Shown one piece after another: positions 1-11,827 of a DNA stretch of 64,000 bases; position 1 is the stretch's first letter; each line of letters begins with the position of its first letter. The notes below the pieces were generated by a model. That model worked only from the letters and a program-made list of their open reading frames with translations, did not search any database and was not told the origin of the DNA. Both the position numbers and the translations under genes were made by a program. Source of the DNA: Polytrichum commune (taxonomy: Eukaryota; Streptophyta; Polytrichopsida; Polytrichales; Polytrichaceae); contig OX485808.1 of the NCBI GenBank assembly GCA_950295325.1, forward strand, positions 15,084,527 to 15,148,526. Reading direction: 5' to 3'.

Positions 1-2518
1 GCGCTGGTTATTACCAAAGGCTGGCTGACAGATGACACTGGAGGTCCTACGAGAGTGACCACCAAGTGAGACACTGATTCCCGGCCCGTATCTTTTAGCT
101 TTTGCCGCACCCCCACTTGCCACACAAATGTGCCCGGAATGTTGTTGGACATGCCCACATGTGGGGTCGATTGGAAAAGCCCCAAAAACTCCGGGCACCC
201 GATGGACGTAACATCATGCACAGCCGTTGGCATAAAGAGAAAAACTTGAAAGGCCGCGTTCTGTGTCCAATTGAGGTTACCCTTAACCTCGAGGACCTCT
301 TCTCCAGACTTATTATGAGCTCCGTGGCCGGGCCTCTTCAAACGGAAGGTGAGTGCGCCCCCGGAGAAATTGTAGGGGCCATTAAATGGTTTCGAGTCCT
401 TGATCATGGAAGCCACAGCCGATTTGGTGGAAGCATTTAGATTGCAAAGGCTCCATGAAACATGAGTGTTTGTTGGCTCCACTTTACCACGAGTCACCCA
501 CGGGGTCGGCATCTTCTGATACTTGTACCTGCAGCACATAGAACAAAGTGAATGAGATTCTCCAAGACAGAAATAGTATTACTGGAAAGAAATGTCAAAG
601 AGATTAAGGACCCAAATTGGAGTTATAGATGACACCTGTGTTGGGTGGGTACAAGCATTGGCACCAAATCCCCCGTCGGTTATCAGGGTGGATCTTTAAT
701 TACAATCTTAATTAAGTGGATCACATAGATTCATATCCCCAATGTTAGAAACGAAATCAAGCACAAAAGAAGAAACCTTTTAGAAAACCATCGGTTCTTC
801 GTCACGAAAGCTGCGGATGCTTTGAAATAACTGGGATAGGAGATGATTTTTTTTACTTTTACAAAATTTCAAAACTCCGAAACAGGAGATGCAAAACTTC
901 CAAAAAAGGAAAGAAAGGGGGGGGGGGGGGGGGACAGGAGGCTGGATCTTACTGAAAAAAATCAGATACCGGCATGTGGTGGGGGTAGTGAAGTAAGTGC
1001 GTACCTCAAAAGCGTTGGGTCGAGAGACTGTGCGACGGTCACTGTGACGAGCTTGCCATTCTCGTCATAAAAAGTGAACTTGGTATTGAGCCAGTCTGGA
1101 TCCGGGAGGTCCGTGCGGATGCCTCCTTTCAGCTTCTTCCATTTCACCCACATCCGGTCGACGTTTGCATGGTGAGCATAGAAGATGGGATCGGTGGCCG
1201 AGTTTTTGAAGTCGAGCATGTCTTTAATGTTCACCCACACATGAACTGGCCCATGCGGCTTCACTTCCAGGCTGCCGGCGCCTCGCCCGCCCTGGTCCCC
1301 ATACCTGTGGCAACTCTTCCTCTTAATACAGTTGCTTCTGAACCACTTCTAATACTTCTAATGGATCAACGATTTGTTCATTCACAAAGAGGAGGACATG
1401 CTTGGAAAGAGGGCATTGAGAGGAGTCCATTCAAAAGATTTGTGGTTGAATTAGAATAAATTTGCAAGCATTTCTTCTAAACCAGGCCCCCTAGGTGTTG
1501 AATTTCAGATCTAAGAAATTCTATAAAATTTCTTAGAATTCTTAGTCGCAAAGACGCTCATAGTGCAAACCAAGCAGCTCCTAAAAAAACGTTTCTTAGA
1601 AATGGGTTTAACAGCTCCAAACCAAGTTTTAAAAGACAGCGACCCCTGCAAGTGCTACAGGTACTAGTTGCCACCCCGGGAGTACCTGTACGGCTGCCCG
1701 AAGAACACGGTGGGCGTTACAGGGGCAGTCACGAGCTGTGTGTACATAGCCCGCGCATTCTCGGTGCGCCGAAACTCGTCGGTCTCATTTGGGCAGAAAA
1801 TGAACGCGTTGTTGAGCACCACGAGCTTTGGCCGAGCCGAGCATGGGTTCCGGTCGGAATCATATAGGAACGACGTGTTCCCAAAAGCTCCAAATCCTGT
1901 CTGGTTCGCGTAAACCTTGGGAACCATGTTTCCCTGTGGAGACTCCTGAGACTGGTTGTCCCAGTTCCAATATGGGAGGGCAAACTCGTCATCCCCAAGC
2001 AGCTTCGCGAGGATCCGCTCGTGGAAGTAGAGGAACAGGCGGTGCCATGGCAGGAAAAGCCAGTTGTTGTGAATCTCGAGCGGGTACTCGTGGCCCGGGT
2101 AGAAGAGATGGTTGTCGCAGTACGCGCAATGCACTTTCGCTTGGTTTAGAAATGACCGGCCGTCTGTGTGGGGGAGGGCTCGCATGAGCTCGTAGGCCCT
2201 CTGGTACTTGGCAATGTACTTCTCATCCAGCAGCTGCGCGGGTTGCCGGATCCGCATTCGCAAATTGGTGGGGAATTGGAACAATTTGGGCTCTTCGCCC
2301 TCGACGACAGGCGTGCAGCAGCCTTCCGAAGTGTTGTCACAGCGTCCCAGCTCGGGAGCTGGGAAAGGTGCACAGCTCACCACTGTGATGACCTGTAACA
2401 CCAACATAGCCGCAACGAGAAACGTCATCCCTACCAAAATTCGAGAAATGTTGTGATTAACGTGACACCGCGACGAGCTGCTGCGGCACATCCTGTATCC
2501 AGTATTGTCAGGACACAT
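1..2518 (-). CDS. Polyphenol oxidase (tyrosinase/catechol oxidase), 3' end beyond window
   Basis: This is a type-3 copper enzyme that oxidises phenols or catechols to quinones. Exons are 1686-2518, 1005-1304 and 1-528; introns 1305-1685 and 529-1004 are GT..AG and both phase 2. The first ATG at 2518 gives at least 553 residues. Residues about 26-50 are strongly hydrophobic (ILVGMTFLVAAMLVL), so a secretory signal or membrane anchor is likely and a plastid transit peptide is not. CuA ligands are H130 (HCAYC), H150 (IHNNW) and H159 (PWHR), with C134 as the probable thioether cysteine to H150. CuB ligands are H295 and H299 (HGPVH) and H323 (HHANVDRMW), with the usual gate phenylalanine at F310. 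The DWL domain shows DWL at 348-350 and the linker shows YKY at 379-381. The KFDV-type C-terminal domain is recognisable but its signature is degenerate (FQVFLFM). The stop codon lies left of base 1. A more upstream in-frame TTG at 2524 is less likely. The family call is firm; the preferred substrate is unknown. Confidence 0.95.
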
Positions 2519-3400
2519 AATCAATACAATTCAATCGATCAGTTAATTGCCAAATTCTTGTCACTGCCGGCTTCGCTTCTAGCTAGACTGTAGTACTTCC
2601 CATGGCCCACTTATTATGCAGCTTAATTCTCTGATTCAACATACTAGTAGTAACAAGCTGCTGCTGCAACGGATGAATCAAGAGAGGTTGGGAATCTGAT
2701 AGTGGAAATATTGCTTGCAAGTTCACCCTGGGATCTATCGATGTATCAGGTGACAATCTGATCAGCACTTTGCCACTGCCATGAGATCGATCAACGTTTG
2801 TGTTTGTTTTGATTTCCCCCTTCTCCCCCCCCCCCCCCCCAACCCAAGGAAGGAAAGGCTTAATGCAAGCAGCTCACTAGCTCGATTCTGGAATATTATG
2901 CACTTCACCCAAGTACTGGACAGCTAATGCGCAATCGACAGCTCAACCTAAACTACTCCCCACACAAGCTCGCGGTTACTACCGTCTTTTGGCAGAACTA
3001 CTACCACCTCACAATCTTGGTGCCATCATTTTGGCATGCAGGTGAAGGTCTAGTCAAACTGTTGGAATTTTGCATGACACGCCACTTTGTAGCTTCAGGA
3101 GCTACACGTTCGTTGCTAGCTCAGTCCCCTCTTTCTCCTCAGCCTGAACTGCACCTCGAGTGAGCCCCGTAACTGCTCTGCAACTCCCCTGGATTGCGGC
3201 AGCACCTCCATTATTGGTGACTCTCTGCACTTATGGAAATCGGGTGGAAATCGGGTGGAAATCGGCGACCTGATACTGGTGGCCGGACAGAGAAAACTCT
3301 CCCCTGCCCTTCGCAGCTCTGTCCCTGGGCCCCATGGCTACTGTAGCTAAGAAGCCTTGCAGCTCTTTCAAACCTCGGGCTCCACCGCTTCTTATAGCAA
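2519..3400. other. Upstream region of the PPO gene, no gene seen
   Basis: This should hold the PPO promoter and 5' UTR (transcription is leftward). I see no convincing TATA box. It carries a C-run at about 2825-2840 and a short triplicated segment near 3236-3262. Open frames here are short and look random. Confidence 0.5.
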
Positions 3401-3527
3401 CAGTCTGCCCTCAATAAGTGTTAACATTTCTATTACAAGCTTATTTTTATTTTTATTTTTCTGAAAATCTTCCTTGTAATGGAAATGTTGAAACTTATGG
3501 GGGTAAACACTTATAGAGGGCAGACTG
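3401..3527. mobile_element. Palindromic MITE, pogo/Tc1-mariner type ends
   Basis: About 127 bp with inverted ends CAGTCTGCCCTC, with the arm continuing as ATAAGTGTT; the right side is the reverse complement with a few differences and a small insertion. The right end is followed by TA; the left flank is AA, so the TA target duplication is only half preserved. The CAGTCT start matches the larger pogo-like element at 9214-10313. Confidence 0.7.
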
Positions 3528-3589
3528 TACTGTACTGTGTTGGCATACATAACATTCTCCAGATCCTTAGGCTAGGCCTCTAGCTACCA

Positions 3590-4880
3590 TATCAGTGTCT
3601 GGGGAGATTTTTGGGCATAATCGGTTGAGATCCTGGTGTTTCCATTATCAACCACTTACATGGTGACTTCTTTCGGTTTTTGGTTGCTTAAAATTGGAGA
3701 ATGTTCAGAAATTTTCTCTAAATCGATTGGTAATTTTCTTGAAGTCTTGAATCTCAACAATTTTTCTTTCTTTCTCAAAGGCATTAGGTATAGTGTAACT
3801 ACACTCAATAGTCGTGTTGCTATGGGCCATAGTAATTTTTGTTTTTATCGCCCACGCTAAATCTCATGATGAGAATTGACATGGGCAACATTACTTTTCA
3901 ACCCGCGCTAAATTTCTAGCAAAAACTTAGTGTGGGCCACAATATTTGTTTTCGTAGAAAATTAATGTGGACGATTCTTTGTTTTTGTACTACTTTTGAT
4001 GTAAAGTGACTATTTTATTATATAAAAGGTGTTGGACAAAAATCTTCATGAAGACTAAGGGTAATACCCGAGGTCTTGGACCCACGGTAATTTCACTTGA
4101 CTAGAAAATTAACTTGGCCCATGCTAATTATCTCCAAGATAATTTTTCATCCACACTAATAAACCAAATTCGTGCAGCTGTCGGTTCTCTCCATTCATTG
4201 TACCATATATGTCCGGTTTCTAATCGGGTGATCAAAGCACCGAAATGCTTAGCCCCTTACCAGTACATACAACAAGCCTATCAATAATAACCTCATACTT
4301 AATATGTTGCGAATGGGAAGGCAACTTGGGTTTCAGACCAGTCCAGTGTCCAGGGAGAGTTTTGGGCATATTAATCCGTCAAATTCCTAGTGTTTCGAAG
4401 TCCAACCCAATCCATTTTGTGATCTTGTGGTTTTTCTTTTTTAATTTGAGGTATGTTCTATAGATTCCTCTAAAGTGATCGGTAATTTTCCTGACGTCTT
4501 GAGATTCACCTGCTTATTTGTCAAACTCAGCCAGTTCACCTGTAACTAACAAGCCAGTTCATCTGTAACTAGCTGGTCAGTTCATCTGATTAGAAACTGG
4601 GCATATATGCTACAATATATGTCCAAATTGGTTCTCCCGGTTCATCGGGACCAGTGTTTTGTCTGAGACTTTTGGGCATAATCAGTTGATATCTCAGTGT
4701 TTCCAAGTCCAACCAGTTACATGCTGAGATCTTTCGGATTTTCTTTATTGAACTGGGGTATATTCTATGAATTCCTCCAAAATCTTGGTCACTGCTTTTC
4801 CTAAAGTTTTGAATCTCAACCGCTCAAATCTCAAAGTCAACCAGTTCACCTGTAACTGGCAGGCAGGCAGGCAGGCAGGC
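3590..4880 (-). repeat. Cluster of three R1 dispersed-repeat copies (minus orientation)
   Basis: Copies at about 3590-3745, 4340-4520 and 4640-4860 share, on the plus strand, a block containing GGAGATTTTTGGGCATAATC or a close variant, then a block ending in CTTGAATCTCAAC. The same repeat lies in plus orientation at 5700, 6925, 45405 and 55105. A (GGCA)n microsatellite sits at about 4857-4886. There is no coding potential. The family could be a SINE or a MITE; I could not decide. Confidence 0.55.
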
Positions 4881-4886
4881 AGGCAG

Positions 4887-5699
4887 TTCTCCTAATGCAT
4901 GGGGTTCAAACTCGGACTGTAAAGATCTTGGGATTCGGGCCGAGGTTCGATATGCTTATATATATGGTTCGATATGCTTATATGGTTTACTACTAATACC
5001 TATGGCCCACAGAATATGATTCCTTCGCTGAGGAATGTTAATGATGATGGTAAGATGGAGCTTTCTTCATCTGATTCGATTTTGGAAGTGGCTGAGGCAT
5101 GTATGTTGAACAACTACAAAGGCACGATGGATAATTTGACACTTATGTCGAGGTGATGTTTGATGATGTTGTATTATATCATGCTAAGGTTCTTACCCTC
5201 CTTGGGGTTGTTCCACCATGTTCAACCCGAAGATTTGCCCTGCTCTATGTTTTGGATCTTGGTGACCTTTCATGTTAAATTAAAATGAAAGAAAAGTGTT
5301 CAATTTGTTTTTTTTTCCATTTTAGAAGAAGATTCTCTAAATCAATGTAGTGAGAGCCAACTGAACATTTCTTACCTTGGATAGATTGGTGGGATGAATT
5401 CAAAGAGCAACATATGTGGTGATTTTGTTGTTGTTGTGCTATTCCTAGGTTGCACAATGTCACATGGGATGCGTTTGCGATTTGCAGAGCTTTGCAAAAA
5501 CATGATTCTAGAAAAGAGAATATGAATCCCCCAATTAGTCTAGTGAAAGCCAATTGGGATGAATTAACCACAATTTGATGGAAGTAGGTGTTAATGAGAC
5601 ACCCTTTACCTTGGTAAGATTGATGAGGCTAGCTCCAAGATCAAGATATCTAGCCATGTGGGCCATGTTGTTGTGCGATGCATCAATTGCACCATGCGA
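4887..5699. other. Intergenic, no gene recognised
   Basis: AT-rich sequence with only short open frames that match nothing I recognise. No clear repeat structure apart from a short duplication of a TTCGATATGCTTATAT word near 4948-4984. Confidence 0.4.
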
Positions 5700-5945
5700 C
5701 TAGGATTGTACATCTACAAACGGGGAGATCCAACCGCTAATTGTAGATGGTATGGTTGAGATTGAGAAATAAATGGTTCAAGCTTAAGACTTAAGGCAAA
5801 TCACCAATCGTTTTAAAGGACTCTATAGAATAAACATTAGATTAATAAAAGAAAGTGATAGAAATCAACATGGAAACCGGTTGAACTTGGAAACACTTGG
5901 ATCTCCGCCAATTGTGCCCAAAATCTCACCAGACATTGGTGTAAA
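5700..5945 (+). repeat. R1 dispersed-repeat copy
   Basis: Starts near ACGGGGAGATCCAACCG and ends near CCCAAAATCTCACCAGAC. Its middle contains AAACCGGTTGAACTTGGAAA. It aligns by eye with 6925-7150 and 45405-45640 over about 230 bp with many substitutions, so the copies look old. Confidence 0.55.
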
Positions 5946-6924
5946 CCATAAAAACCGAAAACGGTGAATGATCACTACTAGTGCTCTAGACTAGGGGTAG
6001 AATGATTCTTGTGTGGACCCAAAAATGGCTTATTGTAAACGTGGTGGCCCGAAAAGGGATGTAGTGTTAGGTGGGATGTAGTGTTAAATTAGATAGGAGT
6101 TGTTTCACGCCACTTGCAATCACTTTGGGTGCCATTGAGTTAACCATTTTGTGTACATTTGTGAGTAAAGTAGGTGAATTTGATGCTCAAATTAGGGAAA
6201 CTCTACTATACAAAGTAGGGGATTTGACTTACTTGCCGCTTTGGAAATATGTAACTAATATGAAACAACTTGCATTCCTCATCATTTCCTCTACTCCATC
6301 TCCGAAAAACTATCGCACAAATTACAAGCCACTCTTTCTGACCGAATCAGGCTATTTCCATCATTTTCCATAGACGTACCTTAAGTACATGCGAGTGACA
6401 ACACTTTGCAACAACATGACAACGGAATTAACAGCAGAGACCCCGAATTAGTCTACTCAGATGGCTCCAGTTGAGATGGACTCACCACAAGCCTCTGAAC
6501 ACCCTTTATTTTGAAAAGCTTGAGGGGGGCGGGCTAGCCTGCTCGAAAAGCAAAGATATCGTAGGCCTGTCCGCTGGTGCACGCTGCGTCGGTCATCACA
6601 TTAATGCGACAAGAAGTGGCACAAGGCATGTGCTTCTGAGTGGAAGCTCTTTACAGCAACATGATAGGGCCAGGAAAAAGAACAGGTGTTAAAAAAACAC
6701 TAAAAATGCGAAATAAAATAAACACTCATGTATAGATTGGGTACATCACTGCATTCAGGAGTCCAATTACTGCTGCCAGCCGACATGAATTCTGTGTACT
6801 CAAGTTGACTACTGGTGCAGGTACTAGACCTATGTACGTCAATACTAGCTAACGTATACATATACCCAATTTCTATTGTCCATCAAACTGTAAAGTTTGC
6901 TAACTTCCAAAGAGCCATGGGCCA
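5946..6924. other. Intergenic, no gene recognised
   Basis: A 100-codon open frame at 6071-6373 matches no family I recognise and has no clear codon signature. Nothing else stands out. Confidence 0.4.
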
Positions 6925-7150
6925 TGGCCTACGAACGCAGAGATCCAACGGCTCATTACGAAATGAGGCAGTCGAGTTTAAACGATAACTGGTTCAAGTG
7001 CAAGACTTCAGGCCAATTGTTGACCATTCAAAAGAATCTATAGAAGAGAAGGTACCTTCGATGATTGAAGAAAAATCGGAAGATTTTAACATGTGACCAG
7101 TTGGACTCATAAAGACTTGAAATCTTGGCCGATTTGTCTAAAAGCTCCCA
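6925..7150 (+). repeat. R1 dispersed-repeat copy
   Basis: Begins CGCAGAGATCCAACGG, continues through ACTGGTTCAAGTGCAAGAC, and ends near AAAGCTCCCAGGATGC. It is the same layout as the copies at 5700 and 45405, more diverged. Confidence 0.5.
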
Positions 7151-8185
7151 GGATGCTTGTCACCAGCCCTTCCTATTTGGTGTTTTTAGAAAGTAGTAGG
7201 TTGGGTGCATGCCAAGACCAATAACAATCCCCGTGGTGAGCTTGAGATTTTTTGTGGAGTTTAGGGTGGCTACGTATTGAGATTGGTTACATACAAAATT
7301 TGCACTTGTTCTTTAAACTTCTAGTGGCCTCCAAGTTCAAATAGTTTGCAAATGTATGAGAGGATCAACATGCACATATCACACATTTCAAGCATTTAGC
7401 AACATCTTAGACTACCAACCTTTTAAAAGAACAATGTGCACCCCAATTGAATCAATTTGCACACATATAAGATGATCAGTGTTACAACACCATACACTTG
7501 AAGTACCTAGTGCATTTCTACACCTAGAAAGATTGGACCAGCCTTCTTAAATAAGAGAATACACCCAAAATGAACATCATTGCTTAAAAAAACCACTCAT
7601 ATAATCAAGCATACAAGTACAAATAGATAGTTGGAGGGAGATTGGCCATTGCATTAATGTAATGAATTGTGGTTTCAAAATATTAAGCTACTAATAGGTA
7701 TCAAAATCTCCTACTATTCAAATACAACTCTCAATTCCTCACTTTCGGAATTCCACTCCTTCCTTCCATGAATCAAAACCTCGTCATAAGTGGAACCAAC
7801 AAGGCCGAATTGCCTTTGGAAATATAATACCCACTACAAGCCCCAAATGAGAATCTCCACAAGCCACCTTCAAGCATCACCACTGTGCTCTACTCTGGAA
7901 CTTGATTTTCATCCACAAAATTCTTAAACTTCACTACAATCAAAAGGTGGCACCATTAATCGGCACTACATGACCAAAGAGGTTATAAGGTTCAACCTAA
8001 GAGAGCAAGAGGTTGTCGACCAAAAGGGTGAAGAATTAAGGACAAAGTGGTGACACCACTCAGCCCACTTAACTAAACCCTAGGCATACTGAGCCTTTGG
8101 ATGGGAGGATGGGCTCCATCCACAGCTCATAATGGAGCTTAATGGCATTCCCGATTTTTAGGCGACTCCACTCCGCCCATGAGAA
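7151..8185. other. Intergenic, no gene recognised
   Basis: AT-rich; no open frame longer than 60 codons and no repeat structure that I could pair. Confidence 0.4.
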
Positions 8186-8414
8186 GCTACATTAAATATG
8201 ATATTCAATGTCACTTACTATTTGGAATTACGCAATGCTATATTTATTTATTTATTATACATCTCATATATTACCAACAAATGATAAATTGGTTGTTTGG
8301 ACATTCTAGAACACTAACAACTTTACGTGGTAGAAAATTACATCTGTTATAAAATTATATAGCATTGTGTAAGTCCAAATTATAAGTGACACTAAATATC
8401 ATATTTAATGTAGT
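8186..8414. mobile_element. MITE of family A (CTACATTAAATATGATATT ends)
   Basis: A roughly 230-bp palindromic element. The left arm CTACATTAAATATGATATTC is mirrored at the right end, and the arms run about 55 bp inward, to ATGCTATAT on the left and ATATAGCAT on the right. It belongs to the same end family as 8522-8909, 52351-52687 and 61786-62114. Confidence 0.7.
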
Positions 8415-8521
8415 TGGCACCATGTCTTACCCACAAAGATTGGAGATGGCACCTTACAAACCGAAATTCAATTTGATTTTAACATGTGTGCATAAACCAA
8501 TTTGCTTTACCGTAGCAAAGT

Positions 8522-8909
8522 GGCTACTACACTAAATATGATCTTTAGTGTCATACGGTATTTTATGTCACTATGATCATTTTTCAGATGACACTTCTTA
8601 TGAATAAGTGAACAAACAATGTCATGGATGATAAATGAGTTCATCCATTAGCCAACACCCTACCTTCTCTTGTCAATAACTTGTGATGAAATATTGTCAT
8701 GGACGATTGAAATACGGATGAAAAATCACTTCGTAAGTGACAATAATTGCAACATTATATATCTATAATCTCCGGAAAAATTTACAAGGAACGACAAATA
8801 ATGTTGGGTTAACATGCAGTGTCGGTGACACTACACCACAGTTTACAATTAGTATTTAGCAAGATAATTAGAATTGGTGACGCTAAATATCGTATTTAGT
8901 GTAGTAGCC
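8522..8909. mobile_element. MITE of family A, full-length copy
   Basis: About 388 bp. Left end GGCTACTACACTAAATATG; right end is its reverse complement, reading TATTTAGTGTAGTAGCC. The interior (for example GATGAAATATTGTCATGG) recurs almost unchanged at 52351-52687. No coding capacity. The target duplication is not clear. Confidence 0.75.
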
Positions 8910-9213
8910 GGAAAAAGAAAGGTTGTTGGCCATGGTTGCCTCTTTGCTCCCTTCTAATGGATGTAAGAATGGAAACAGTAGGGATGACGGTGTAGATGAA
9001 TAAAATTCTAGTTTCAAACTGCACGAATTGTAATGGAACAAACTTGGGAGGGGGGAGGACATCCAACTTTAAAGTGTTGATAGTGCACCACTTCTCTTAA
9101 TTAGTGTGGGAATGTGCTTAGTGTGCATAAAACCTAATTAGGGTGGACCACATCGATTTGAGAATGGCTCGGAATTAAGGTGGTTCAAATAAGTCAATCG
9201 GCACTTATCATTA
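8910..9213. other. Intergenic, no gene recognised
   Basis: A short gap between two transposons; nothing distinctive seen. Confidence 0.4.
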
Positions 9214-9439
9214 CACCCTAACCTTGATAATGTCACACCCTCCGTTTCACCAAAAAGTGTGATATAAACAAGGTGTGACATACTTGATAATGTCACATTT
9301 TGTGCATAATGTGATATTATCAAAAAATATGTAGAAAATCAAAATATAATTACAATTTTTTTTTAAAATAACAAATACAAGACTTCAATGTTTTTGAATG
9401 TAAAATCTAATTCAAAATTGTGAATAACAACAAGACCTT

Positions 9440-9810
9440 GCACATTATATGGTGGATCAACATAAATTCAAGCTTGTGGATCGGACCACTATTTCCAAGA
9501 TTCTTCGTTCAAAAGAGAAGTGGATGAACATGGATACATGTGTGCGTGAAGGCAATGTACGACGCGCTCGAGTTGGAAAATGGCCTTAGCTTGAAAAAGC
9601 TTTGGTTTTATGGTTTGGACAGGTCAGAGCACGGAGGGGAGTAGTAACTGATGATGTCATTATGCAAAAGGCTAAGGAATTGAGGGATTCATTTGGCATA
9701 TCTGATACCGAGTTCAAGCTTTCTCATGGGTGGTTGCAAAATTTCAAAACTCGACATGGAATAAAGTGTTATTATCTGCATGGAGAAAGTGGAGATGCAG
9801 ATGGAGTTGG
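9440..9810 (+). pseudogene. Pogo/Tigger transposase N-terminal fragment (psq + CENP-B-type HTH)
   Basis: In one frame there is a psq-type helix-turn-helix piece (DRTTISKILRSKEKW, about 9479-9523). A basic stretch RRARVGKWP follows, then an in-frame TAG at 9587-9589. The frame resumes with LEKALVLWFGQVRARRG and a CENP-B/Tc5-type HTH ending in WLQNFKTRHGI and LHGESGDAD. These domains bind the transposon ends in pogo-like transposases. The DDE catalytic domain is absent, so this copy cannot move itself. A domesticated CENP-B-like gene is unlikely given the stop and the flanking inverted repeats. Confidence 0.8.
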
Positions 9811-10114
9811 AGTTGCATTGGCCATGGCAAAGATCTGTGTGTTTGTGAACTTCCACCTTTGGCCTCAACTTACAGACAACTGCGAGTATGTAGAATTGAG
9901 CATTTGGACTCCGAAACACGTACCAAATTTGAAATTACACAAGGCATCCCACTATGCCGAAAGCATTGAATGAGAGCTCATTCAATGACCCCCAATATGC
10001 TTTGCTTTAGCCCATGCTCACCCATGAACAATAATATCGAACCCATGCCCACCCATACAATCCATCCATACTTGATATTATCACATTTACACTACGAATT
10101 TTGAAAAAAAATAG

Positions 10115-10260
10115 TGACATTATCAAGGGTGATAGGGATAATAACGAGGGAGTTTTACACTATGAAAATCGGTTTCAAACTTTTAGGTGACATTATCAAG
10201 GGTGATAGGGATAATAACGAGGGAGTTTTACACTATGAAAATCGGTTTCAAACTTTTAGG
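10115..10260. repeat. Tandem duplication, 73-bp unit x 2
   Basis: Two nearly identical units starting TGACATTATCAAGGGTGATA at 10115 and 10188, with a partial third start at 10261. It lies inside the right half of the pogo-like element and carries its subterminal motif, so it may multiply transposase-binding sites. Confidence 0.85.
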
Positions 10261-10313
10261 TGACAATATCAAGGTGTTCTATTAACAAGGGTGACATTAT
10301 CAAGGTTAGACTG

Positions 10314-11233
10314 TACTCATGGCTAGCATCAATGACTCTTCACCTCCAAAACAATAATGTGCTTGCAATCAATAAATCAATGCTTCCAAGTCACTCAAGA
10401 GTCACTCATGCATGAAGTTGATAACTCCCCTTTCATGTGCTTGCCCGTTTTAGAATATTGCCATTATGTAGTATAACAGTCTATGAGTAGAATGGACACA
10501 AAATTTGCAAAATTGTGCACTCAACTTGCAAGCGTCAAGGTCAATGTTCATGAGCATGCATGGACATAGAAATGTGACATTGTCAAAGCCGTGATCATCA
10601 AACATAAGAGCATTGAATCATTAATACACCAAAGTGTAAGAAAACTTCAACGTCCTTATTTTGATGTCACCACTACAATTCTTACAACCCATTGATAAGT
10701 TATCATAATTCTTAGTATGCTCAACAGTTTTTACATTATATAAAACATGACTCATTTATATGATATAGAGTTAATGACATGAGAATTAGAGAGAAGGATA
10801 TTGTCTTACTAAATGTTTACTTCATATAGGGGGGTTTTTGTGATAGTTACATATTTGGAGTCACAGTCCCTACGAAACATGTATATGGGTTTATCATTTT
10901 CAACTTGTGCAGTAAAAATGTACAATATTCTCTTCAAAACTGCATGAATATAGTATGGAATATAAAATTGATGATATTCTTTAAAGAATATTTCATCATT
11001 TTAGAAAGGATAACTGAAAGATATCAACATGTAACCGGTTCGACCTTGGAAAACTAGGTTCTCGGCCGATTACGCCAAAAATCTTCCTGGATATTCTTCC
11101 TTGCTTGCCTAGTGTAGAAAAATACTAATATGGAGTACGACAGTCTATGACCACAGTGGACATAATCTTGAATCAATACGGTATACGCAAGTTACATGGA
11201 TTCTCATGACCTATTAAGGAAATAGCAGGCTAA
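10314..11233. other. Intergenic with a partial R1 copy
   Basis: A fragment of R1 lies at about 11015-11095 (ATGTAACCGGTTCGACC). No gene recognised in the rest. Confidence 0.4.
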
Positions 11234-11762
11234 TGCCCCCTCCCCACCTGACTTTACCAAATAACCAAAGTTTTTCTTAAAACCCGGGTAAAGCTCCCTC
11301 GGTTATAGGGGAGGCATCCGGTTATCCCAATGCACCTACAAGAACTTGCTCCGGAGATTTTTGAGTAGGTTTTAGTTAATAAGTAGCTTTCACACATGTT
11401 CATGGTTTTATCTGCCAAGCAATGAATGTTGGATAGTTTTTGTCTCATCCCCAAATCCCTTACTACTCATCTACGGTATCTTACCATCGGTTTTTGTTAA
11501 TGGAGCTCCTCGTGCCCTCATAGCTAAGACTAAAAAGCAACCAATCGCAAGGGCAGGAGGCGACACTTTTAAAAGTCCTATATTCTTGCCTCATGTCTAG
11601 GTACCGATGGGAGGGTCGGTGCTTGAGGCTTAAAACCCCCACTTTTAAGCCATGCCACATCATTTGCCAACTAGGCTCGGCACTAGATAATGTCGATGGT
11701 GTGGAGGCTGTGTTTTTAGAACCAACTTTTAGGCTTCACTAAAGTCAGGTGGGGAGGGGGTA
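11234..11762. mobile_element. PIF/Harbinger-like non-autonomous element
   Basis: About 529 bp. The ends TGCCCCCTCCCCACCTGAC and the reverse complement of TACCCCCTCCCCACCTGAC form the inverted repeat. TAA flanks both sides (11231-11233 and 11763-11765), the 3-bp duplication expected for PIF/Harbinger. The interior has no transposase. Confidence 0.75.
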
Positions 11763-11827
11763 TAATTAACAAAGGCCTCACATTGACGACCTGCAAGTCC
11801 CATTGGAGAACCACTGAACTTTGCTGC

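Larger units (their letters stand above)
9214..10313. mobile_element. Pogo/Tigger-like DNA transposon, degenerate
   Basis: A 1.1-kb element. The right end is the reverse complement of CAGTCTAACCTTGATAATG; the left end reads CACCCTAACCTTGATAATG, differing at two bases. TA flanks both ends (9212-9213 and 10314-10315), as expected for Tc1/mariner/pogo. Variants of the subterminal word TTGATAATGTCAC recur inside. A 73-bp unit is tandemly doubled at 10115-10260. It encloses a transposase remnant in the plus orientation. The ends, the target duplication and the coding remnant agree with one another. Confidence 0.85.

Noticed and set aside
102-440. 112-codon plus-strand open frame at the left edge
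   Set aside because: It is antisense to exon 3 of the PPO gene, which has clear protein homology in the other strand.
1652-2456. Several open frames on both strands across PPO exon 1
   Set aside because: They are out-of-frame or antisense to the PPO reading frame with its copper-binding motifs.
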